A DNA stretch of 64,000 nucleotides from Flavobacterium sp. (lineage in GTDB: Bacteria > Bacteroidota > Bacteroidia > Flavobacteriales > Flavobacteriaceae), in the NCBI RefSeq assembly GCF_027531905.1, contig NZ_JAPZSU010000042.1, forward strand, positions 1 to 64,000, in the 5' to 3' direction. Under the pieces are notes generated by a model. That model was given only the letters and a program-made list of their open reading frames with translations. It had not been told where the DNA came from and made no database searches. Shown in pieces: positions 39,471-46,901 of the stretch (positions are counted from its first letter, which is position 1; every line of letters begins with the position of its first letter). The position numbers and the translations under genes were made by a program.

Positions 39471-41792
39471 TTATTGTTCGAATTCGTCCGTTGTTTGTTG
39501 GTTTTCTACCGCAGTAGTGTCGACAACTGTTGCTTTTCGGGGCGTGTAACAGTCTACTTTAATCTTAAGGTTTGCGGGTCGCTCAAAAGGTTCTTTGGAG
39601 ACTTGCAAAGTGGGATCTTCATAACATTTTTTCATAAAATAACCCCAAACAGGTAATGCTGAGGCAGCCCCTTGTCCGTAGGTTAAACTTTTGAATCGAG
39701 CAGAACGATCTTCGCAACCTACCCAAACTCCGGTAACTAGATTTGGTACCATACCCATAAACCATCCATCGGATTGATTTTGTGAAGTTCCTGTTTTTCC
39801 TGCAATTGGATTTCTAAACATATACGGATAGCCTGTCCATCGATGGTCTCCGGCTCCTCCTCCTTCTGTTCTTAATCTTGCTCCAGAACCACTTTCGGTT
39901 ACTCCTTCTAATAATTTAATGACTGCAAAAGCAATGTCTTTATTCAAAACATCATGAGATTCGGGGATTGGTTCGTAAATAACCACTCCGCTTTTGTCTT
40001 CGATTTTGGTCAAAAATTGCGGTTTGACATAGACGCCTTGATTTGCAAATGTACTGTAAGCAGCCACCATATCTTCCACCGTGATTTCTACAGCTCCTAA
40101 GGCAATAGAAGGTTGATTAATGATTTCTGATTTTACCCCTAATTTATGGGTTAATTCAATAACTGCTTCTGGCCCTACTTTGTCAATCAATTTAGCCGAA
40201 ATAGTGTTGATAGAATGTGCCAAAGCTTGTTTCAACGTAACCATTCCACGGTATTTGTTATCAGAGTTTCTTGGCTCCCAATCTTCGGTAACGTGATGAC
40301 GTCCTTTATGAATCATAAAAGGAGAATCAATGATAGAATCACAAGGCGACATGTTGAGCTGTTCGATAACTGTAGCATATACAAAGGGCTTGAAGGTAGA
40401 TCCCACTTGTCGCGCTCCTTGACCTACGTGATCGTATTGAAAATATTTGTAGTTGATGCCGCCTACCCAAGCCTTAATGTTTCCAGTTTGAGGCTCCATT
40501 GCCATTAAACCTGATTGCAAAAAGTGTTTGTAATAACGAATAGAATCCATTGGAGTCATTACGGTATCAATTTCTCCTTTCCAAGAGAAAATCTTCATTT
40601 TTGTTTTTACTTTGAAAGAAGCAATGATTTCGTCTTCACTTTTTTCCATAGCTTTCATGACATTCCATCGGTTAGAGGATTTCATGGCTTGGTTCATGAT
40701 ACGTTGCGTTTCAGCTTCGGTAATGTTTACGAAAGGCGCATTTTTGTTGTCTTTTTGTTGCAAAAAGAATTCTTCTTGCATGTTAGTCATATGTGCGTTA
40801 ACCGCTTCCTCTGCATAGGTTTGCATTCTGGAATCGATGGTAGTGTAGATTTTTAAACCATCTTTATAGATATCATAATCCGTTCCGTCTGGTTTTTTGT
40901 TTTCCTCTACCCATTTTTTCATGTAATCTCTTAGGTATTCTCTAAAATAAGTAGCAATACCATCTTTGTGAGTTTCTAGTTTGAAGTTAAGTTTTATGGG
41001 TAAACTTTGTAATTGTAATTTTTGTTGCTCGGTGATAATCTTCGCTTTTTCCATTTGGTGCAACACTACATTTCGGCGGTTTTTTACTCCTTCTGGATTG
41101 CGAATTGGATTGTAAAGTCCTGAGTTTTTAAACATTCCCACCAAAATAGCCGACTCGTCTATGGTTAAATCTTTTGGGGCTTTGGAGAAATAGGTTTTTG
41201 CTGCCGAGCTAACGCCTACGGAGTTGTTTCCAAAATCATAGACATTACAGTACATGGCAATAATTTCGTTTTTGGTGTATTGACGTTCCAAACGAATGGC
41301 GATAATCCATTCTTTCATTTTTTGAACGATACGGAAAGGCAAAAATTTAGAACCTTCTCCGTGAAATAATTGTTTAGCTAATTGTTGTGATAAAGTACTG
41401 GCGCCTCCGCTGGTTCCTAAGCTCAAAATCGCTCTCAAAGTTCCTCTACCGTCAATTCCTGAATGTTCATAAAAACGGGCATCTTCAGTAGCTACTAAAG
41501 CATCTACCAAGTTTTTTGGTAAATCCGAGTACTTCAATTGCGAACGATTCTTTTGGAAATATTTTCCCAAAACCACGCCATCAGAGGAAATGATTTCGGT
41601 AGCCAAATTTGAGTCTGGATTTTCTAAATCTTCAAAAGAAGGCATTGAACCAAACAGTCCCCAAGAGGCAAAAAGGAAGAAAAGAGCCAAAATGCCCAAA
41701 CCATAAAAGTAGATTTTCCAAAACTTCTTTTTATAGTAATTGATGTCTTTATCAATTGCTTTAGACGATGTGTTATTTTTTCTAATTGCCAT
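39471..41792 (-). CDS. Bifunctional penicillin-binding protein 1A/1B-type
   Basis: 773-residue peptidoglycan polymerase. One N-terminal membrane helix (FYGLGILALFFLFASWGLFG), a glycosyltransferase 51 domain with EDARFYEHSGIDGRGTLRA (catalytic Glu) and the STLSQQLAKQL motif, then a transpeptidase domain with active-site Ser in GSTFKPFVYA (SxxK), SIN in ALAHSINTISAK and KTGTSQNQSDGW. The C-terminus has a Thr/Val/Glu-rich tail. It starts 4 bases after gldH and is the last gene of a three-gene operon. Confidence 0.95.
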   Translation of the reverse strand: MAIRKNNTSSKAIDKDINYYKKKFWKIYFYGLGILALFFLFASWGLFGSMPSFEDLENPDSNLATEIISSDGVVLGKYFQKNRSQLKYSDLPKNLVDALVATEDARFYEHSGIDGRGTLRAILSLGTSGGASTLSQQLAKQLFHGEGSKFLPFRIVQKMKEWIIAIRLERQYTKNEIIAMYCNVYDFGNNSVGVSSAAKTYFSKAPKDLTIDESAILVGMFKNSGLYNPIRNPEGVKNRRNVVLHQMEKAKIITEQQKLQLQSLPIKLNFKLETHKDGIATYFREYLRDYMKKWVEENKKPDGTDYDIYKDGLKIYTTIDSRMQTYAEEAVNAHMTNMQEEFFLQQKDNKNAPFVNITEAETQRIMNQAMKSSNRWNVMKAMEKSEDEIIASFKVKTKMKIFSWKGEIDTVMTPMDSIRYYKHFLQSGLMAMEPQTGNIKAWVGGINYKYFQYDHVGQGARQVGSTFKPFVYATVIEQLNMSPCDSIIDSPFMIHKGRHHVTEDWEPRNSDNKYRGMVTLKQALAHSINTISAKLIDKVGPEAVIELTHKLGVKSEIINQPSIALGAVEITVEDMVAAYSTFANQGVYVKPQFLTKIEDKSGVVIYEPIPESHDVLNKDIAFAVIKLLEGVTESGSGARLRTEGGGAGDHRWTGYPYMFRNPIAGKTGTSQNQSDGWFMGMVPNLVTGVWVGCEDRSARFKSLTYGQGAASALPVWGYFMKKCYEDPTLQVSKEPFERPANLKIKVDCYTPRKATVVDTTAVENQQTTDEFEQ

Positions 41793-41796
41793 AATT

Positions 41797-42276
41797 TTAT
41801 TCTATATTTTCTATTCTAAAACCTACGTCCGTAATTCCGTCCAAAACAGCTACACCAGGTACTTTGCCGTTTTCTCTCAAGGCTTGTTTGATGTATACTT
41901 TGAATTGTCCTTTAAATTGAATTTTTTCTTTGTAAAAAAGTTTGCTTTCTTTTAAATCCGTAAAGCCATTGCCTAACAAAGTCCCGTCAGGATTGGCCAT
42001 TTGGTATTCTAAAGTATCTACTTTGGTGAAGCCATTTTTTTGTTCCATAGCCACAATCAAAAAGATATTATTGAATTTATAATCGTCATTGGCTCTCAAA
42101 TTCACAAACAAATTGTATTGTTTTGTGGAGTCCAATACAGGCAAATCGAAGGAAACAATGCTGTCTTTGTTCCAACCGCTGCCTACTGTTTTGTATTCGT
42201 CAAAAACTCTTTTTTTGTCGCAGGCCAAAAAGAGCAAGACTACAGCAAATAAGATGCAACTATTTTTTATCCCCAT
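41797..42276 (-). CDS. gldH: Gliding motility lipoprotein GldH
   Basis: 159-residue lipoprotein with signal LFAVVLLFLACDKKRVFDEY (lipobox Cys). The remainder (VNLRANDDYKFNNIFLIVAM, DLKESKLFYKEKIQFKGQF, AVLDGITDVGFRIE) matches GldH, a component needed for gliding in Flavobacterium. It overlaps the 3-prime end of ricT by 17 bases and precedes a PBP1 gene, the usual order in this genus. Its presence, with the PorP/SprF fragment, suggests a gliding T9SS-bearing organism. Confidence 0.92.
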   Translation of the reverse strand: MGIKNSCILFAVVLLFLACDKKRVFDEYKTVGSGWNKDSIVSFDLPVLDSTKQYNLFVNLRANDDYKFNNIFLIVAMEQKNGFTKVDTLEYQMANPDGTLLGNGFTDLKESKLFYKEKIQFKGQFKVYIKQALRENGKVPGVAVLDGITDVGFRIENIE

Positions 42277-43582
42277 TTTTAGTAATAATTATAGGTTTTC
42301 TAGGTTCATTGGGTGTATTAGGGTTAGGCTTTTTGTCATTAGCATTGCCTCTATTTTTGTTGTTGTGAGGTCTTTTTTTGTTGCCATTTTGAGCAGCAGG
42401 TTTGTTAGGTGCTATAGCTGGTGCGGCAGCTACATTTGCCGTTGTTCCAGCATTTGGTTTGCGTTTTTTCGAAGGTCTTTTCTTGGCTTTGGGCTGGTCA
42501 AAACGAGTTAAACTCTCTTGTCCCATAGCGTTATTAAAGTTCTTCTCTGGTTCAGCTACCACTTCTATAGCATAGTCTTCTAAGGACGAAACTTTGTTTT
42601 TTAGTTTATTTTCGGCAATGATTTCGTGAACTTGTTCAATTTTAAGCACGTGCCAATTGGCAAAATTGTTCGTGTAAGCAAACCACATTAAGCCTTTGAA
42701 AATATCTTGTTTTTGGCAGATAGCATCTCCTTTTTCGGTCACTAATTTGGTGTCGAAATTTGGAAAATGTTTCAAAGCATCCATGTAGGTGTCTAGCTCA
42801 TAATTCAAACAACATTTTAGTTTTCCGCATTGTCCTGCTAGTTTTTGTGGATTCAAAGACAATTGTTGGTAACGTGCTGCTGAAGTATTCACACTTCTAA
42901 AATCGGTCAACCACGTCGAGCAACATAGCTCTCTTCCGCAAGAACCGATTCCTCCTAAACGAGCGGCTTCTTGACGGAAACCTACTTGTTTCATCTCGAC
43001 TCTTGTACTGAATTCTTTGGCAAAATCCTTAATCAACATTCTAAAATCGACGCGGTCGTTGGCGGTATAGTAGAAAGTTGCTTTAGAACCGTCACCTTGA
43101 AATTCAATATCCGAAATTTTCATTTCTAATTTGTGCTGAATCGCCAATTCACGTGCACGAACTTTCATTGGTTCTTCTTTATCTCTAGCGGCAGACCAAA
43201 TATCGATGTCTTTTTGAGAGGCTTTTCGATAGATTTTTGGAATTTCGGTTCCGTTTGGATTGACTCCTTTTTTCTTCATTTGAATTTTTACCAACTCACC
43301 CGTTAGCGTCACAATTCCGATATCGTGACCAGGTGAAGCTACCGTTGCCACGATGTCTCCCATGCTTAAGGTTAGTTTTTCGGTATTGCGGTAAAATTCT
43401 TTTCTGCCGTTTTTGAAACGTACTTCGACACAGTCAAAAGGCGCTTCGCCATTGGGTAAACTCATGTTCGAAAGCCAATCAAAAACGGTTAATTTGTTGC
43501 AGCTATCGGTGCCGCAAGTCCCATTATTTTTACACCCCTTTGGTGCGCCACCATCGGAAGTTGAACAACTTGTACAAGCCAT
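42260..43582 (-). CDS. ricT: RicT (PSP1 / YaaT) iron-sulfur regulatory protein
   Basis: 440 residues. The N-terminus MACTSCSTSDGGAPKGCKNN is Cys-rich, then the PSP1 domain with the Cys cluster GSCGRELCCSTWL and QCGKLKCCLNYELDTY. These are the RicT/YaaT signatures; in Bacillus the Ric complex binds iron-sulfur clusters and affects RNA maturation. The last 90 residues are a disordered Lys/Asn/Pro-rich tail (KKRPSKKRKPNAGTT, NKKRPHNNKNRGNANDKKPN) not found in Bacillus. The ATG at 43582 begins at the Cys-rich segment; an earlier in-frame start at 43612 is unlikely. Confidence 0.9.
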   Translation of the reverse strand: MACTSCSTSDGGAPKGCKNNGTCGTDSCNKLTVFDWLSNMSLPNGEAPFDCVEVRFKNGRKEFYRNTEKLTLSMGDIVATVASPGHDIGIVTLTGELVKIQMKKKGVNPNGTEIPKIYRKASQKDIDIWSAARDKEEPMKVRARELAIQHKLEMKISDIEFQGDGSKATFYYTANDRVDFRMLIKDFAKEFSTRVEMKQVGFRQEAARLGGIGSCGRELCCSTWLTDFRSVNTSAARYQQLSLNPQKLAGQCGKLKCCLNYELDTYMDALKHFPNFDTKLVTEKGDAICQKQDIFKGLMWFAYTNNFANWHVLKIEQVHEIIAENKLKNKVSSLEDYAIEVVAEPEKNFNNAMGQESLTRFDQPKAKKRPSKKRKPNAGTTANVAAAPAIAPNKPAAQNGNKKRPHNNKNRGNANDKKPNPNTPNEPRKPIIITKNGDKK

Positions 43583-43765
43583 AATTATATTGTGATGTTG
43601 CCAAAAAAGCAACTTGAGTTCTTACTTAAATTTAATCGGTAAAGATAGTATTTTTTAATTGTATGTTACAACGGTAAAAAATAAGGATGCGTCTTAAAAT
43701 TATACTAAAATAATTGGGGTTTGATACTAATCTTTTTTTGATTGAGATTGGTTAATTTTAGTTTG

Positions 43766-44896
43766 TCACTTGGCTAATAAAAATTCTTCGTAGTTTGCTG
43801 GAGTGACTATTGTTGTTGTTACATTGTTATAATTGTCTAAAAACGTAGTAGGAATTTTATATTTCGCAGCCCTATTCCATTTGATTTCACAAGCTAAAAT
43901 TTGGTCATTTCTTTTTTCGACATAATCAATTTCTTGTTGTTGCGTAGTTCTCCAAAAATGACAATCTGCCTCTTCTTGTTGGATGTTTAAATATTTTATT
44001 CGCTCGCTAATGATATAGTTCTCCCACAAGTTTCCTATGTCGTTTCTTTGGTTTATGGTATTGAAATTCCCCGTAACGGCATTGATAATTCCATTGTCAT
44101 AAAAGTATATTTTCTTCCCTTTTTTAATTTCATTTCGAACATTGTTTGAAAATGCGGGTAGTTTGAATATCACAAAAGCTTTTTCTAATAAATCAATATA
44201 TTTTTCAACGGTTTTATTATCTATTTGTATGAGTTTGCTCAATTCATTGTAATTCACTTCGCTGCCTACTTGTAGTGCCAATGCTTTTACTATTTTCTGC
44301 AGCACGACAGGTTTTGCTATTTGCTCCAATAGAAATAAATCTTTGTATAAATAGCTATTAGCGATGAGTTTGATGTGCTCTTTAGCATCAACTGGATTAC
44401 TAATTATTTCTGGGTAATTACCGTAAATAAGACGTTGTTCTATATTTCTCTTTTCTTCTAAGAGTCCTTTGTGGGTAACCATTTCCGAGAAGGCAATAGG
44501 GAATAAATACATTTCATATTTTCTGCCTGTTAGGGGTTCGTTGAGTTTGTTAGCTAATTCAAAACTGGAGGATCCAGTTGCAATGACTTGTACGGTTTTG
44601 ATTTGATCGACGATTATTTTGAGTACAATGCCAATGTTTGTTACTCGCTGCGCTTCGTCAATCACTAAAATTTCGTTGTCGCCAATTATATTTTTGAGTT
44701 TGGTTACATTAGGATTTTCGAATAAAGTAAGCACATCCGATTCGTCTCCGTTTAAGAAAAGTGTTTTTTTGTTTAGGTCTGCAATTAGATGTTGAACAAA
44801 GGTTGTCTTGCCCACTTGTCTTGGACCAAAAATAAGTAAGGCTTTCCCTTTGAATAAACGGGCTTTGGCATATATGGCTTGCTCTCTTGTTACCAT
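43766..44896 (-). CDS. AAA_14 / DUF4143 ATPase, second paralogue
   Basis: 376 residues with the same layout as the protein at 11067-12185: Walker A GPRQVGKT (about 24-31), Walker B LVIDEAQR, sensor ATGSSSFELANKL, winged helix YNELSKLIQIDNKTVEKYID and DUF4143 C-terminal domain with QEIDYVEK and ACEIKWN. The two paralogues are roughly 45 percent identical by eye. It has its own promoter box and a different 32-bp-period palindrome array. Function of the family is not established. Confidence 0.9.
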   Translation of the reverse strand: MVTREQAIYAKARLFKGKALLIFGPRQVGKTTFVQHLIADLNKKTLFLNGDESDVLTLFENPNVTKLKNIIGDNEILVIDEAQRVTNIGIVLKIIVDQIKTVQVIATGSSSFELANKLNEPLTGRKYEMYLFPIAFSEMVTHKGLLEEKRNIEQRLIYGNYPEIISNPVDAKEHIKLIANSYLYKDLFLLEQIAKPVVLQKIVKALALQVGSEVNYNELSKLIQIDNKTVEKYIDLLEKAFVIFKLPAFSNNVRNEIKKGKKIYFYDNGIINAVTGNFNTINQRNDIGNLWENYIISERIKYLNIQQEEADCHFWRTTQQQEIDYVEKRNDQILACEIKWNRAAKYKIPTTFLDNYNNVTTTIVTPANYEEFLLAK

Positions 44897-44917
44897 AAAG
44901 TATTGATTTTAAGAAGT

Positions 44918-44925
44918 CAAAGGTA
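44918..44925 (-). promoter_or_regulatory. -7 box for the second DUF4143 ATPase gene
   Basis: Minus-strand TACCTTTG, 21 bases upstream of the ATG, the same distance as for the first paralogue. Confidence 0.6.
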
Positions 44926-44940
44926 GTTGTTTTAGTTTCT

Positions 44941-45030
44941 ATTCCAAAATAATTATGTTTTTTTTGGAATTTATTCCAAAATTATTATGTTTTTTTTGGA
45001 ATCAATTCCAAAATGATTATGTTTTTGAAC
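44941..45030. repeat. 32-bp-period palindrome array upstream of the second DUF4143 ATPase
   Basis: ATTCCAAAA occurs at 44941, 44973 and 45005, exactly 32 bases apart. The compact palindrome TTTTGGAATNNATTCCAAAA is perfect at 44962-44981 (spacer TT) and 44994-45013 (spacer CA). Units are joined by an (A/T/G)ATTATG segment and a T run. The array lies 15 bases upstream of the -7 box. Confidence 0.9.
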
Positions 45031-45060
45031 CATTTAAGGTATTTAAGGACCTATAAGTTT
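45028..45060. repeat. CATTTAAGG-type dispersed repeat
   Basis: ACCATTTAAGGTATTTAAGG then ACCTATAAGTTTG, a diverged member of the family at 29607, 38551 and 62837. Confidence 0.6.
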
Positions 45061-45066
45061 GGGGTA

Positions 45067-45102
45067 AAATAAAAACCATCACAAAAAGGATTGTGATGGT
45101 TT
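45067..45102 (-). terminator. Terminator of the trhP-ferredoxin transcript
   Basis: On the minus strand AAACCATCACAA (45091-45102) pairs with TTGTGATGGTTT (45073-45084), followed by TTATTTT. It lies beyond the structured element at 45156-45289, so that element is in the 3-prime UTR. Confidence 0.75.
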
Positions 45103-45155
45103 AGTTTATTTCTTTTCATTTTATGATTGTTGATAAAGAAGCAAATTGTGGCTCT

Positions 45156-45289
45156 TTAGCCCCGATAGTAGTGAAAATCCTTTTTTTTACACCTGACAGG
45201 TTTTTAAAAACCTGTCAGGTGTAAAAAAAAGATTGCAGCGGATAGCGGGACCATTGTTCCTTAAAAAAGCCTATTCTTTCTGCTCCTAA
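45156..45289 (-). ncRNA. Structured RNA-like element, copy 3, with a perfect 50-bp palindrome (after ferredoxin)
   Basis: On the minus strand it starts TTAGGAGC (45282-45289) and ends GGGGCTAAA. The CCCG/CGGG stem (45246-45249 with 45161-45164) and AATC/GATT stem (45231-45234 with 45176-45179) match the other two copies, with an 11 by 11 internal loop. The apical part is a perfect palindrome of 50 bases (45181-45230: T8-ACACCTGACAGG-T5 and its exact complement). It lies 14 bases past the ferredoxin stop and before the terminator. Confidence 0.75.
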
Positions 45290-45303
45290 AAATCAGCTAG
45301 AAG

Positions 45304-45534
45304 CTAGGTTTCTTTGACCGAAATGATTTTTACGGGACAAGCCTTTGCAGCGAGTTCGCAACTTTCTACGATGGTATGGTCGGGTGATTTTAGGGTGTAA
45401 AAACCTTTGGAATTGACACTTTTGATGAGTACCGATTTACCGTCTTTTTTGGACATTTGAAACTGCACGGGTGCCATTTCTACGCAGTAATTGCAACCGA
45501 TGCATTTGTCTCTTTGCAGGGTGATGATGACCAT
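45304..45534 (-). CDS. 4Fe-4S ferredoxin
   Basis: 76 residues with DKCIGCNYCVEMAP (CxxCxxC) and, near the C-terminus, ESCELAAKACPVKII (C and CP), enough ligands for one [4Fe-4S] cluster in a Fer4-like fold. The ATG overlaps the last base of the trhP stop, so the genes are translationally coupled. A ferredoxin beside a U32 enzyme with its own Fe-S cluster suggests electron supply or cluster maintenance for tRNA hydroxylation; this is inference. Confidence 0.85.
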   Translation of the reverse strand: MVIITLQRDKCIGCNYCVEMAPVQFQMSKKDGKSVLIKSVNSKGFYTLKSPDHTIVESCELAAKACPVKIISVKET

Positions 45535-46775
45535 TAGGCTTCTACTATTTTATATAATTTGTCGGACATACGGATTCTAAACGGCAGTTTGAGGGTGCAA
45601 TCGTCTCCTTTGGTAGCACGCTCTGCCGAAGTATCGTTGACAAACATTTCCTCGATAATCATTTCTTGTGCGCCAGTGCTTGGACCCGTCACCAAAATTT
45701 TATCGCCCACTTTGATGTCGTAGGCTTCGATTTTGAATTGGCCAATTTCAGCTTTGGGGAAGAAATGGGTGCCTTTGCCGACATACACTTTCTTCTGCGT
45801 AGCTACGGAACCTGAAACATCGCTCCATTCGCCCAATTCTTGTCCTAAATAATATCCCGACCAGAATCCGCGGTTGTACACGGTGTTCAAAGCCTCCATC
45901 CACGTTGCAATTTTTTCTTTGGAGAACGTGCCGTCATAGTAGGCATCAATGGCTTCGCGGTAGGTTTTGATTACGGTGGCTACGTATTCTGGAGCACGAC
46001 CGCGACCTTCGATTTTGAGGACTTGAATGCCCGAATCGATAACTTGGTCTAGGAAATCTAGGGTGCATAAATCTTTGGGCGACATCATATATTCGTTGTC
46101 CAATTCGATTTCGAAACCGGTTTCTTGGTCGATTACGGTATATTTTTTACGACAGTTTTGTTTGCAAGCACCACGGTTGGCTGAGGAGTTATGCGAATGC
46201 AGACTCAAATAACATTTACCCGAAACGGCCATACACAATGCTCCATGACCAAAGATTTCAATCTCGACCAAATTCCCGTTAGGCCCTTTGATTTGTTCTT
46301 TTTCGATTTGTTCGGTGATTTTTTTTACTTGACGCAAACTCAATTCACGACTCAATACCATAGTATCGGCAAAAAGGCTGTAGAATTTGATGGTTTCGAT
46401 ATTGGTCACATTCAATTGAGTAGAAATGTGAATTTCCATTCCCACGCTTCTAGCCATTGCAATTACGGCTTGGTCGGAAGCAATCACCGCAGTGATGTTG
46501 GCTTCTTTGGCTTTATTGATTAAGGTTTTGACCACAGATAAGTCGTGGTCATAAATGATGGTGTTTAAGGTCAAGTAACTGCGTACGTTTTTGGCTTCAC
46601 AGCGTTTTGCGATTTCGGCCAAATCATCCATAGTGAAGTTGACCGAGGCGCGGGCACGCATATTGAGTTGTTCTACTCCAAAATATACAGAGTCGCAACC
46701 ATTATCTAAAGCGGCTTGCAAGGATTCGAAATTCCCAGCAGGCGCCATTAATTCTATTTTGTTGTTTGTTGTCAT
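45534..46775 (-). CDS. trhP: U32 family protein, predicted tRNA uridine 5-hydroxylation protein TrhP
   Basis: 413 residues. IELMAPAGNFESLQAALDNG opens the U32 domain; the Fe-S ligands are in GALCMAVSGKCYLS and NRGACKQNCRKKY; KIEGRGRAPEYVATVI is the family signature. The last about 80 residues form a separate beta domain (GDKILVTGPSTG, PFRIRMSDKLYKI). In Escherichia coli YegQ/TrhP works with prephenate to make 5-hydroxyuridine at tRNA position 34. The neighbouring gene encodes TrhO, the O2-dependent enzyme for the same modification, which supports TrhP over the rRNA enzyme RlhA. The ATG at 46775 is chosen because the upstream extension is not conserved in character. Confidence 0.85.
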   Translation of the reverse strand: MTTNNKIELMAPAGNFESLQAALDNGCDSVYFGVEQLNMRARASVNFTMDDLAEIAKRCEAKNVRSYLTLNTIIYDHDLSVVKTLINKAKEANITAVIASDQAVIAMARSVGMEIHISTQLNVTNIETIKFYSLFADTMVLSRELSLRQVKKITEQIEKEQIKGPNGNLVEIEIFGHGALCMAVSGKCYLSLHSHNSSANRGACKQNCRKKYTVIDQETGFEIELDNEYMMSPKDLCTLDFLDQVIDSGIQVLKIEGRGRAPEYVATVIKTYREAIDAYYDGTFSKEKIATWMEALNTVYNRGFWSGYYLGQELGEWSDVSGSVATQKKVYVGKGTHFFPKAEIGQFKIEAYDIKVGDKILVTGPSTGAQEMIIEEMFVNDTSAERATKGDDCTLKLPFRIRMSDKLYKIVEA

Positions 46776-46794
46776 TGTGTATTGTTTTGACACA

Positions 46795-46879
46795 GATTTC
46801 ACAGATTAATTTGTGAAATCTTTGTTTAATTTATTTTATAGAGTGAACCTTTGTCAAAGTTTAGAGCTTTGACAAAGGT
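46795..46879. repeat. Two palindromes between trhO and trhP
   Basis: GATTTCACA (46795-46803) pairs with TGTGAAATC (46812-46820). ACCTTTGTCAAAG (46847-46859) pairs perfectly with CTTTGACAAAGGT (46867-46879) over a 7-base loop. Neither is followed by a T run on the minus strand. Confidence 0.7.
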
Positions 46880-46901
46880 GATGGGTAAAAGTTTCGAAAA
46901 A

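Noticed and set aside
44941..45030. Iterons of a replication origin
   Set aside because: Iteron-like spacing is present, but there is no replication initiator, DnaA box cluster or partition gene nearby; position directly upstream of a -7 box fits gene control better.
46847..46879. Terminator after trhO
   Set aside because: The stem is perfect, but no T run follows on the minus strand; it is better called a palindromic repeat.
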